Assembly: GCF_030272615.1 (NCBI RefSeq)
Contig: NC_081409.1
Span: 210,165,190 to 210,229,189 of the forward strand
Origin: Cryptomeria japonica
Lineage: Eukaryota > Streptophyta > Pinopsida > Cupressales > Cupressaceae
Length of the DNA stretch: 64,000 bases
Reading direction: 5' to 3'
Under the pieces are notes generated by a model. That model made no database searches, was not told the origin of the DNA, and saw nothing but the letters and a program-made list of their open reading frames with translations. Shown here one piece after another: positions 34,782-45,690 of the stretch (positions are counted from its first letter, which is position 1; every line of letters starts with the position of its first letter). A program made the position numbers and the translations under genes.

Positions 34782-36053
34782 AGAGCCATAAGCCATCAAA
34801 TAGACTTTATACCCGGAGCATCCTTACCTAACAAGGCGTCTTACAAGATGACTCTCGAACAAAATGTTGAGATTTCTAAACAAATCTAAGAGCTTTTAGA
34901 CCAAGGCCTAACTAGGAAAAGCATTAGCCCTTGTGTTGTACCTACCATTTTAGCCCAAAAGAAAGGTGGCACTTGGAGATTGTGGACTTAATCTAGGGCT
35001 ATAAATAGGATCACTATTAGATATAGGTTTCCAATTCCTAGAATAGAAGACCTAATGGATTGTTTAGGGGAAGCCAAATACTTTACCAAGATTGACCTTA
35101 AAAGTGGATACCACCAAATTAGGATTAAGGAGGGTGATGAATGGAAAATAACATTCAAGACAACAGAGGGTCTTTATAAATGGCTTGTTATGCCATTTTG
35201 TTTATCTAATGCTCCAAGCACCTTCATGAGACTCATGAATGAGGTGATGAAGGACTTCATAGGTAAATTTGTGGTGGTATATTTAGATGATATTCTCATT
35301 TTTAGTAAGGATAGGGCAGATCATGGTAATTATTGGCAAATTGTGCTACAAAGATTGTATGAAGAGAAGCTAACCAGGAACTTGGACAAGTGTGAATTTA
35401 TTAAGAAAGAGTTTATTTACCTTGGGTTTGTATTGTCACAAGGGAATCTTAAGATGGATCCTAGCAAGGTTGAAGCCATAATAAATTGACCTACTCCTAA
35501 GTTAGCAACAGAGGTGAGAATCTTCCATGGACTAGCTCAGTATTACAGGAAGTTCATTAGGCAATTCAGTGCTATATGTGCACCAATGTTGGACACAATT
35601 AGAGGTGGAATGAAGGCCAAGTTTCAGTGGAATGAACAAGAAAATAGAGGATTTGAGACCTTGAAAGAAAAGATAGCCACTCAACCAATGTTGGTGTTGC
35701 CTAGTTTTGAGAAACTCTTCACAGTGGAATGTGATGCAAGCAATGTTGTAGTAGGTGATGTATTAAGCCAAGAAGAAAGACCAGTAGCTTTCCACAGTGA
35801 GAAGGTAAGTGATGCAAAGAGGAAATACTCCTCATATGACTTGGAGTTATATGCTTTAGTGCAGGCTTTAAAGAAGTGGAGACACTATATCCTTCCTAAG
35901 GAATTTGTAGTCTACACAGACAATCAAGATTTAATCTTTCTAAACTCACAAGACAAACTTAGTCACAAACACATGAAGTGGGTTGAATATATGTAAGCCT
36001 ACACATTCACAATCAAGCATAAAGAAGGTCAATTAAACCAAGTTGTTGATGCA
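34782..36053 (+). pseudogene. pol: Reverse transcriptase and RNase H of chromovirus B
   Basis: Same frame as gag. Stops lie at 34887-34889 (TAA where A has CAA), near 34988, at 35487-35489 (TGA where A has TGG) and 35994. Motifs are [31 protein letters not shown] (the usual Gly before Leu is Cys), YLDD at 35280-35291, then RNase H with VECDASNVVVGDVLS, YSSYDLELYALVQAL and YTDNQDL. Confidence 0.88.
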
Positions 36054-36722
36054 TTGAGCAGGAGACTCTTGACAGTCCAAGAAATTCAGTTAAGAAGCAT
36101 AGGTGTTGACAGTTTTAGAGACCTATACCTAGATGATGAAGACTTCTCAAATGCCTACAAGGTATGCAAGGAGTATCAAAATAATTTTCATAGTGAGTAT
36201 TCTGATTTCACCTTGCAAGATGGGTTATTGTTTAGAGGAGGGCCACTTTGTGTGCCGAGAGGGTCAATAAGAGAAAATCTCATACAAGAGAAGCATAATG
36301 GCAGTCTTAGTGGTCATTTTAGAGTCAAAAAGACTCAAGAGTTAGTTCAAAGGTATTACTATTGTCCTAGGATGAATCAAGATGTTGGGAAGTATGTGGA
36401 AACTTGTATTGTTTGTCAAAAGGCCAAGGGCACTTCTTCAAATGCCGGTTTATACCAACCTCTTCCCATACCAGATAGACCTTGGGAGTGCATTAGTATG
36501 GATTTTCTAGTAGGTTTACCAAGGACAAAGCGGGGATTTGACAACATTTATGTCATTGTGGACAGATTTAGTAAGATGGCCCACTTTGTACCTTGCAAGA
36601 CTACGCATAATGCATGTCATATAGCTCATTTGTTCTTCAAGGAAGTGATAAGGATACATGGTTTACCATGAGGATGATTTCAAATAGGGACTCAAAGTTC
36701 ATGAGTCATTTTTGGAAGACAC
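36054..36722 (+). pseudogene. Integrase N-terminal half of chromovirus B, cut by CACTA
   Basis: A 205-codon open piece with the HHCC zinc motif (HNGSLSGHF, CIVC) and the first catalytic Asp in [12 protein letters not shown] one-base deletion near 36668 relative to copy A creates a stop. The gene is then interrupted at 36723-36725 (TTT) by the CACTA element and resumes at 46478. Confidence 0.87.
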
Positions 36723-36725
36723 TTT
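36723..36725 (+). repeat. CACTA target site duplication, left (TTT)
   Basis: TTT before CACTA and again at 46478-46480. Removing the insertion restores the chromovirus A sequence GACACTTTGGCAAAAGC. Confidence 0.9.
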
Positions 36726-36925
36726 CACTAATACATTTAGCCTAAAATTCCGACGGAGAAGGTATATTGTGATAAAACTTGATTTTTTTTTTTAAAAATG
36801 CCTGATTTCGTCGGAATTCCGACGATAATGCAACATTTGGTTTCGACGGAGAAGGAATTGGCAATGACATTTGGGTTTTTTTAGAAAAAGTGCCCGTGTT
36901 CGTCAAAATTCCGATGACTGTGTGC
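36726..36925 (+). repeat. CACTA left terminal and subterminal repeats
   Basis: After the terminal inverted repeat there are four copies of a CCGACG/CGTCGG motif (36752, 36808-36822, 36844 and 36903 areas). In CACTA elements such motifs bind the element-encoded accessory protein. Confidence 0.75.
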
Positions 36926-37033
36926 ATTACTTAAAAAAAAAAAAAAAGACCAAGTCATTTCATAAATCTTGCCTCTTTACAAAATCCCGCCTCTCATTCA
37001 TCTCGCCTCTATAGCGAACCTGTGGGTTTAATC

Positions 37034-37215
37034 ATGGCGGGGAAGATCATTGGTGTTAAACCAGCCAGTTCTGCAGCTTAGGCTGGAAGTGGCGATGGAG
37101 TATGATTCAATGGAAGTGGAGGAAGACACTCACTATCAAATCTCTATCCATCTTCGCTGGCTTCAACCATAACTATTCGCGTAAGCGTCCCTTCCCGGTC
37201 GAGCGAACGAGTGCC
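37034..37215 (+). pseudogene. Possible captured exon inside CACTA, unrecognised
   Basis: An ATG at 37034 starts MAGKIIGVKPASSAA, then a stop, then a Gly- and Ser-rich segment and SVPSRSSERVPT. The stretch is clearly more GC-rich than its surroundings, as expected for coding DNA carried into a transposon. I do not recognise the gene, and it could be chance. Confidence 0.25.
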
Positions 37216-40200
37216 TACCTAAAGGCCCTCCCAAGGTATCTTAGTTGGCGTTGTCTCAGGGCATATTAGGGGATCACAATGGGGATCACAATAGGGAACA
37301 TGCAGGTAGGGGCCATCCCCTGATGAACATGAAGGAGGGAGGTGGACATAGTTCCCTGTGGGTTTAATCGCTGCAGGATGTAGGAATGGTTTAATCGCTG
37401 CAAGAAAAAGGTAGGGTATAATCAACAAATTCATTGTTATACATATTTAAATATTTATATTCAAATTTTAGTATATATTTATCAGATTAATTGGCAATAG
37501 CAGAGATGGTGAGAGGTTTCTGTAATATGATATGATTGATTTAAAAGAAGAATTTCTTACAAGACCTAAACCGTTGAACAATCCTACAATCATGTATTAT
37601 TTAAACACTGCATTTTAAATAATGAACAATATAGTTAGCCTGAAACATATTAACCCTACTTTCCATATTTAAAATATATCCTAATTAAGGGCGTGATCGA
37701 GTGCCATTATGTAAAATATATCCTAATTATGGATGCTGGTATATATGGTAGTGATAGAAAATCCCTGCTACAAAACCGTGAGAGCAATGTGTAGTGATCG
37801 AGTGCTATTTTTTCTCGGTGTTTTGGAGGGGAGCATAAGTGTACCATTAGGAAGGTGGTATAAAATGGAAGTTGAGAGGTATAAGGTTCTGAGGTGTGGG
37901 TTAGGATAAGATAGGGAGGTAAGTGATGAAGGATGTAATGGTAAAAGAGTAAGTTAGGATATGTTAGGGGTTTGGAAGGTAGGAAAGTGAATGGGGGGAG
38001 ATAAAAGGATGTGAAGGATGGAATGGGGTTAGGTAGGTGAAGTAGAAGTAAGTGTGTATGAGGTTAAGGTGTAGGATATGATGTAGGAAAGTGGAGGAGG
38101 TTAAGATGGGGGATATGAAAGGTAGATGGAAGGTAATAATGATAGGAAATGAGGTAAAGGTTATGAGGTGTGGGTTAGAAAATAGGGTGTAGGAAATGGA
38201 AGGAAGGGTCATATCACTTTGAGAGTTTTCACCAAGATGAGTAGCCTGAGTATGGACCTCAAATCTTACAAGCCATGAGGATCCACTTGTAGTAGAGGAG
38301 CATATACTTGCATCTTGGGAGCTTATTAGGAGTTTGCCTTGAATTTGGGAAATACATATAGAGGAGATAGAATATTGGTCAATACACATTACCTAGCCTC
38401 ATCATGCATAAATACAAGAGGTATATACTATAGCAAGCACATATCATGAGCCAAAGGATCATATTCAAGAGTTGCTTCATCTCCAATCCTCTACATTTTT
38501 AAGATCCACAAATGGGGTTGAGGATAAGTCTTGTTTACTAATTAGCTTGGAATTATGCTTTGGGTTGCATCTATATGTGAGCAACCTAAAGGCATAATTT
38601 TCAATGCAATTTTTGAGAGGACTTGCTTCAACCTTGTGGCACTGGGAGGATAAAATGCACCAACTCACATCGGAAACCCTCTCCAGATACCATTTTGGAG
38701 TGCTTCAAAGTGTGTTCTATTTCAAAATATTTTTGACAGAGATGCATAGATGAGTTTCACAATTTACATAATAAGGTTTCATAGTGGCTCAACATGAGAG
38801 TTAGTTTTTGGAGTTCTTGTAGTTTGTAGATTACATTCAAGACAAGTTACTTGTCAATTATTTCATTAGGGGTGGAAAGCCCAAAATTTTAGTTTTCCTA
38901 CACATGGCCAATCCAAATGACTTTAGGGTTGCTATGGCAAAGTCTCTTATGGAAAAGGAGGTACATGGGAGGACACGAGAGGCATGGGAGAAGTTTGTAA
39001 CCTTGATTAAGGGACTAAAGTGTCCATAGGCCTCCCCATCCTTCAAAGGATAATTTAGACTTACTATATGATTTACAAAGAAAAACCCAATAGTATCAAT
39101 ATTAGGGACAAAGGTCTACTAGAGCATAGTAGGGGCCATAGGGTAGTCACATTTGACCATCATAGACACAAGGATATTTTAGGTATGAGAGACTATATGG
39201 CTATCAAGCTAGGCCTTCTATGACTCAACAACCTTTTAGGGGAGAATCTAGTGTTTTTAGTAATTAGGATCTTGCAATTATGGTGGGGCCTAGCCAACAT
39301 AGGGTTATATGAGAGGCACATGTTATGTATATGTTAGTATTAGATAGAGAGTGCCCACAAGGTTTTATAGTAGGTGGACACCATGCTAGGATGTCAAAGT
39401 AGATAGTTGCTATGTGGGTCTTTACCCTCCCAACCACTCAACATATACCACCATGGGTATTTACCCTCCCAAACACATAAAGGTCAAAGGAAGATTCACT
39501 ACTGCAACACTCACTTTTTGTGACAGTCTCAAGCACTTAGGACAGTCACTCCTTTTGTGGCCATTCTTCTTCACACAACACTCTCTAACATTAATTATGA
39601 TGATAGTGTACCTCCTTAAACCTTCCACCAACACCTAACTCAATACCAAACTCTTTCCCAATCTCGCTAATGGACTAATTAACTCAATTCACTGTGAAAT
39701 TGTGACGATCAATGCAAGGTTTAGGACAGTAGTAATTAGGATCTTCTAATTATTGTGGGGCCTAGCCAACATAGGGTTATATGAGATAGGGGTAAGTTCA
39801 ATAGTGATTTCTCCTCTACAACCTTTGCCAGTCTGTGCGAAAATGAGAGCTTGACAACATTCTTTCACTTTTAGCTAGCTAAATTTTTCAATAATTTTAT
39901 CTCTAGATTTAATATTTCTTTTCTTGCATGAATCTATTAATTTTGAGATAAAAAATCTTGCCTTCATGAATTGATCCTAGTTTATCCCTTTAACCCTGAT
40001 TAATTTATTTAGAGTGTTTAGTTTCATTTTAATCCTTTCTTTTACAATTAAATATTATTAAAAAATTGTATTATTGTTCCAAATTTTGTGGATATTTAGG
40101 AGACACAAATAAAATATAAATGTAATCATTCCATATTTTTGTAGGACATATTGGAATGAGACTAATAGGAAGAGTAGTAAACATGAGTCACAATGAGCAC

Positions 40201-41540
40201 TTTAGAATAAATCTAAACATTATAAGGAAGAGTAGCTTGGAAAAATAGAAGCGTAATTTATTTTCCAATATACAAGATTATTACTTGGGAAAGAATCTTG
40301 AAAGAGGATTGAAAAGATTCCTTGAGCTAACATTGTCTCACTTATCCAAAATTATGAGGAAGGATTCATTAATGAAATGGTCATTAACAAGATGGAGAGA
40401 ATAATAATTAGGTTGAGATAGATTTCACATGCTACTAGGTGACTAGATTGGAGAGAAACTAGAGGCAAATCATTTAGCTTGGCCATGACACAAAGTCTTA
40501 GAATAGATGCCAACCTTGGTGAATGGAATGAAAATCCCAAACAATTAATGAGTGGTGAGACAAGTAGAGGCATCTATAAATTTTGTTTTGAATAAAATAA
40601 AGAAAAAATGGGACTAAAACCAAGGGAAATGCACATGGAAAGGATATGATGAAAATCAAAATAAATAGTTTGAAGATAATATTAGTTACCTAAAGGATAT
40701 TCCACTTGATTATTTGGTATATCATAACTATTTTGACAAATTTTGAAACCATTAGAGGTACCTTTTGCTTCTATAGATGAGGCATTCATTCATGTTGAAG
40801 TTGTGATAGCTTACTTGCCTCTTTACAGACAACAAATTATCCATATGAATTATCATATATACTTGTAACCTCCATCCCAAACCACCTATTTCACTCTTCT
40901 TCCTTTGTTTACCTCTTTTATTCTTCCATTACCTCTTCGCTTACCTAAATTCAAACCAAAACATAGTGCATATAGCATCAAAAAAATTCCATATTTGATT
41001 AATATTATCCACAACATATCGAAAAGACAAATACCACACTTACTGTGTCATCAACCAAAAATAATTTACTTACATATTCAAAGAGTTCAATAATAGAGAA
41101 ACATCCATTCGGTGCTCTACACATGTCCTTGAAGGTTCAAGAAATACTTATCCTCTATTGGTCCAAACTTTAAATCACTTTCCATGCATGAAAATAATTG
41201 CAACCATACACAATTTCCCACCCAATAAATTCTCTCAAACTATTTTACTATCTTAACATAGGGTCAAGGAAAAGCGGGCCAAAATAGGAATCCAAGTGTC
41301 TTAAAAGCCTTCAAGACCATAGTGGTGAGGATTGAATTTCTTTCTTTAGTGGTATCTTTCTCTAGATTAATTAGTTGGGGAATCTATTAGGACCTTTTCC
41401 TAATTAAAAAAAAAATATAAAGATTACATCCCTAAATATTGCATTCATAATAGAATAAATTTCTGCAATATTGAGACTAAATTCATAATAGATTTATACT
41501 GATCAATAAAGAAATATTTAAGATTATCAAAAAATTTATG
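37216..41540. other. CACTA interior without recognisable genes
   Basis: I found no supportable gene here. Present are a purine-rich block with many GGTTAGG/GGAAG runs (37800-38200), a 57-bp direct repeat (39262-39318 and 39734-39790) and AT-rich filler. A fragment at 38860-39030 translates on the plus strand with gag-like composition but no motif. Confidence 0.5.
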
Positions 41541-41544
41541 TTTT

Positions 41545-42000
41545 CTTTCTCCCAAACGTCATTGGATATTGGGTGATCTTTGAGGCATTATGTCAAATAG
41601 TTCATGTGCCTTATCTAAGCTTACATATTTTGCAAGCATGTGTACCTGGGCGGTTGCACTACAACATCTATACTCACTAATCACATTTGGTTGGAAGTTT
41701 CTAAATCCATTTCAAACACATCTTGTGCATATCCTGCAATCATAGCATTCCATTAGATTGCGTTTCTTTGATGCATCTCACTAAACAGTTCATGCGCTTT
41801 CATGTCTATACTTCCACATTTTCCAAACATGTCAAATAGAGCATTTCCAACCATAAGCATCTGATATTAATTGCCCTTACCTTCTTCTTTGATGGAAGCC
41901 CATACTCTATTCCAAAGCTCCCATTTTGGCATAGGTAGAGAGTATGTTGGCAAATAAAACTGATTGAAATGGAAATCTATTTGTTGCATTGACTGCATCA
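41545..42000 (-). pseudogene. Captured PPR protein fragment in CACTA
   Basis: Pentatricopeptide repeat proteins bind organellar RNA. Minus-strand translation, with several stops and frame changes, gives successive PLS-type repeat pieces: NILSTYAKMGALE near 41930-41970, then MVGNALFDMFGKCGSIDM near 41800-41855. These are followed by HELFSEMHQRN, WNAMIAGYAQD, and further down MLAKYVSLDKAHELFDIMPQ near 41575-41640. The order (GNALxDMxxKCGS, then xxLFxxMxxRN, then WNAMIxGYA) is that of plant PPR-PLS proteins. It is an eroded partial copy, not a working gene. Confidence 0.82.
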
Positions 42001-42507
42001 TGAGGACGCTTATGTATGTCATTGATAGCATAAAGCAGGAAAGGACATGAGAATATCTCCTCGGGGAGGTATTCTATGATAGTTGTGAGGTAGATGAGAG
42101 TTTCTTATGCCATTTGCTTTGTTCTATGCAGTCAAACGTGAGAACACTATTTGAATTCAAAGGCTAAAGGTGATTGTCTTTTTAATGGAAATAGACGGGA
42201 AGGGACGTCAAGGGAAGGAATGGGCCCACAACACACCTAAGCAGTCAAAGCTTAGTGTGTGTTGTTTAAGGCTACCCCCTTAAGACATCATAATTGATTG
42301 GCTCTTCACTCCTACGATCTTCAAAAGTCTTTAATGGCTTCACTGAGTCCTTTTGTCTTCCAAATGCACCTGCACCAACTTGAATTCTCCTTCAATGCTT
42401 GATTGCCTGTTCACTTGGAATTGAATTGATTTTATAACTAAGAGATCACTTGAATTGTAGGTAGACCCCTTCAAATGACAGGGTAGGCTTCCTTTTATAC
42501 CTTATAT

Positions 42508-42640
42508 ATGTCTTGAAAGCATTTTATCCTGATGGCTTTAAATTAAAGTACTTTCTCTTCTATCTAGTATTGGTGGAGTAGATGTTGCATTGCATCATCC
42601 TAGGATACATATTTCCGCAGATACAACACAAGTTAAATGT
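42508..42640 (+). pseudogene. DRM methyltransferase fragment, motif I, plus arm of foldback 1
   Basis: The plus strand encodes VLKAFYPDGF followed in a shifted frame by LSSIGGVDVALHHP, the S-adenosylmethionine-binding motif I region of DRM enzymes (FSGIGGAEVALH in working copies). It pairs with an inverted copy of the same exon at 42640-42727. Highly decayed. Confidence 0.75.
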
Positions 42641-42727
42641 ATCCCAGGTCGATGCAAAGCAACCTCTACTCCAAAGATCACCAAAAAATAGAGAAAGAAC
42701 TTTAATTTAATGCCATCAGGATAAAAG
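42528..42727. repeat. Foldback 1 of DRM sequence
   Basis: Arms 42528-42605 and 42645-42727 are inverted copies starting from TATCCTGATGGC, separated by about 40 bp. Confidence 0.75.
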
Positions 42728-42807
42728 TCTTTAATCAAGACAGATAAATGGTATGCAACTAGATCTATTTGGAATGCATTACCCAAACACCACAATCGAT
42801 CAGTCAC
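42595..42807 (-). pseudogene. DRM methyltransferase fragment, motifs X and I, minus arm of foldback 1
   Basis: A 70-codon minus-strand frame begins MTDRLWCLGNAFQID, then VAYHLSVLIKDFYPDG, then after a short shifted stretch GVEVALHRPGIHL. In DRM proteins the permuted catalytic domain ends motif X (RxKxLGNSFQVDTVAYHLSVL) directly before motif I; this order is not found in DNMT3 or the CMT/MET families. The catalytic residues of later motifs are absent. Confidence 0.85.
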
Positions 42808-43295
42808 CTTTGAAAAGAAAGTGGTATGATGAAATATTTAGACATAAAATAGATGAAATGCACTCCATACTACTACTGCACAATATTTTGGTCGATGATA
42901 TTTTTAAAATAGTAAAGGAAGGTGTATGGAACAACCAAATTCTGATCATTATAAACAATGGATATTTTAAGATCCTTTTATGATATGTAAGTTGAGAATA
43001 TTTTATGAAAGGTCCCTAAATGAATACACTTTAAACTAATTTTAATATACCTTGAAGTGTGCAATATGGAAGGTTTGTATTCTTAATCTCCTGCCCATTT
43101 CTTAATTTAAAAGATGATATCTTTATTAAATATCTCCTCTATTAAATATCTTTATTAACTTGATTTCTCCTTCAATTCTTGATGAATGCTTGATTGCATG
43201 TTCACTTGGAATTGAATTGATTTTATAATTAAGAGATCACTTGAATTGTAGGTAAACCCCTTCAAATGACAAGGTAGGTTTCCTTTTATACGTAA

Positions 43296-43440
43296 TATAT
43301 GTCTTGAAAGCATTTTATCATGATGGCTTAAAATTAAAGTACTTTCTCTTCTATCTAGTATTGGTGGAGCAGAGGTTGCATTGCATCGTACTAGGATACA
43401 TATTTCTGCAGATACAACACAAGTTAAATGTATCCCAGGT
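43296..43440 (+). pseudogene. DRM methyltransferase fragment, plus arm of foldback 2
   Basis: A second copy of the motif I fragment, reading VLKAFYHDGLKLK then frameshifted remnants of the GGVEVALH stretch. It lies within a duplication of the preceding block (42420-42740 repeated at 43195-43520). Confidence 0.7.
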
Positions 43441-43525
43441 CGATGCAAAGCAACCTCTACTCCAAAGATCACCAAAAAATAGAGAAAGAACTTTAATTTA
43501 ATGCCATCAGGATAAAATTTGAGTT
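43312..43525. repeat. Foldback 2 of DRM sequence
   Basis: Arms about 43312-43395 and 43440-43525 are inverted copies, again opening at TATC(C/A)TGATGGC. The unit is a direct duplicate of foldback 1 and its left flank. Confidence 0.72.
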
Positions 43526-43538
43526 TGATTGTCATCAT
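43410..43538 (-). pseudogene. DRM methyltransferase fragment, minus arm of foldback 2
   Basis: The minus strand encodes FYPDGIKLK, then GVEVALHRPGIHLTCVV and SAEICI, as in the copy at 42595-42807. Motif X is absent here because the arm ends at the YPDG codons. Confidence 0.75.
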
Positions 43539-44459
43539 TTACTTTGCCAAATTCTTCACACATAACTCCTGAATCAATTTCCTACTCACAAGAATTTTAT
43601 TATGTCTCAAATATAGGGAAACAGAAGGCTTCAAATAGAAAACTTGAACATGCAACTAAATCCATTGACTAACCAGAAGAACAAAATTAAGAAACGGTTT
43701 GATCATCTGAGAGATGTTGTAGAGTTGCAACTCACCAACTAAGTTTTTGCGGGTAAGAATTTTTTTTGTTTTGGTTATGGTTGTGGTGTTTATAGGGAGA
43801 CATTTACAAATTTATATCTATTTTCACTATTTAATGGTTTATGGGTTTGTAATGGTAATTTAATGTTCTTTCATATTTTTGTATATATTCTTTATAATAG
43901 CCTATTATATTGATTTGTTCTATTATGCATAATGGTGTGGGTCAGATGACTTTTCCATCGGTGCATGAAAGCATTGAATGAGTTCTACTTTTAAAAATTA
44001 CATGAAACATTTTTAATTTATTTGATTCAATGTTATTTGCAAAAAATGATTATCAATGATGTTTCCTTTCTCCAAGAATTGTCTAGGATCTTTCCATCAG
44101 ATAATATGTAACATCGAATGACTAAATATTTTCATTACAAATGCTTATTTTATTTAATTATTATCTTAGCGTGAATTAAAATTTATATCTATACGGAAGC
44201 AGAACATACAAGTTGAAGAGTCATGTGCAAGCAAATTTCCTAAAAGAAAGCAAGCAGGCATTATCTTGAATGACATGGTAACAAGCTCATCAGCTACCTA
44301 GAAGAGAGCAATTGGAGAATGGCAGAGGAAAGTGTTTAAGGGTGATAAATAGATAGATAGTATGCAATACAAACAAACAATGTTTGGAGTGTCTGATGTG
44401 ACGTCTCTAATTTATGTCTAGAGGGACTAACTAGTTTTGGAGTTCCTGTGAAACCTATT

Positions 44460-45078
44460 GGGCCACGCTTGGAGGAAATCAATGTGTTCATGCAAGGAGC
44501 ACCTTTTTTCTATTATGAGAATGATACTTTTTCACCGAGGGACATTTGGAAGTCAATATCCAAAAATTTCTATAGTATGGAACTAGAGTTGGCAGACTCG
44601 AAGTAATTTTCAGCTTTCAGAAGACCAAGAGGTTATGTACACAATCTCCCAATAGAAGGGCAATTTCAAGCATTACCTCTCCCCCCACGACTATTTAGGA
44701 AGCACTTCCTCAGACAAAGGACTATTGGCCTCCATGGGATCAAAGAACAAAATTGAAGCATAGACTCTAGACGATGTGGTGGTATCCTTCGTGAAGAACT
44801 CTGCACTATAATTGAAAATTCATGAGGGAAACTACAAGATAGTGAAGAGAACTACAATCTTGAAAAGTGGGAAGAATGGATCTTGGTTTGGGTGGGGCCA
44901 AGTCAGGTGGCTCCTCTAGAGGTTGATGAGATAGAAATCATATTAGGATTTGAAAAAGATCACACTCGTGGAACTTCATGTGCGAGTGATCGATTGTGGT
45001 GTTTGGGTAATGCATTCCAAATAGATACAGTTTCATTCCAAATGGGTAATGTCTTGATTAAAGACTTTTATCCTAATG
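44460..45078 (+). pseudogene. DRM methyltransferase catalytic-domain fragment, plus arm of foldback 3
   Basis: Plus-strand translation, with frameshifts and stops, follows the N-terminal half of the DRM catalytic domain: EEINVFMQGAPFFYYEND (motif VI region, PYFYFENV in working enzymes), RDIWKSISKNFYSMELEL, RPRGYVHNLPIEGQF, LPLPPR. It continues with WILVWVGPSQVAPLEVDEIE, LGFEKDHTRG and CLGNAFQIDT (motif X). DRM2-type enzymes perform de novo cytosine methylation guided by 24-nt siRNAs. The copy ends at LIKDFYPNG, exactly where the other fragments begin motif I. It cannot make an enzyme. Confidence 0.87.
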
Positions 45079-45082
45079 GCAT

Positions 45083-45690
45083 GGAATGCATTACCCAAAC
45101 ACCGCAATCGATCACTCGCACATGAAGTTCCACGAGTGTGATCTTTTTCAAATCCTAATATGATTTCTATCTTGTCAACCTCTAGAGGAGCCACCTGACT
45201 TGGCCCCACCCAAACCAAGATCCATTCTTCCCACTTTTCAAGATTGTATTTCTCTTCACTATCTTGCAGTTTCCCTCATGAATTTTCAATTATAGTGTAG
45301 AGTTCTTCACGAAGGACACCACCACATCGTCTAGAGTGTATGCTTCAATTTTTTTCTTTGATCCCATGGAGGCCAATATTCCTTTGTTTGAGGAAGTGCT
45401 TCCTCAATAGTCATGGGGGGGAGAGATAATTCTTGAAATTTCTCTTCTATTGGGAGATTGTGTACATAACCTCTTGGTCTTCTGAAAGCTGACAATTATA
45501 CTTCGAGTCCACCAACTCTTGTTCCACACTATAGAAATTTTTGGATATTGACTTCCAAATATCCTTCGGTGCAAAACCATCATTCTCATAATAGAAAAAA
45601 TGTGCTCCTTGCATGAACACATTGATTTCCTCCAAAGCGTGGCCCAATAGGTTTCCTAGGAACTCCAAAACTAGTTAGTTCCTCCGGATA
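45083..45690 (-). pseudogene. DRM methyltransferase catalytic-domain fragment, minus arm of foldback 3
   Basis: The minus strand carries the same segment in reverse: LLGHALEEINVFMQGAHFF, YYENDGFAPKDIWKSISK, NFYSVEQELVDSKY at 45480-45660, and WVGPSQVAPLEVDKIE, LGFEKDHTRGTSCASDRL at 45130-45218. VDSKY is preserved here where the plus arm has lost it. Stops and frameshifts differ from the plus arm, which shows the two have decayed independently. Confidence 0.87.

Noticed and set aside
44883-45218. Two opposed open frames with the same protein sequence, possibly overlapping genes
   Set aside because: They are the two arms of the DRM foldback read on each strand, both broken; not genes.
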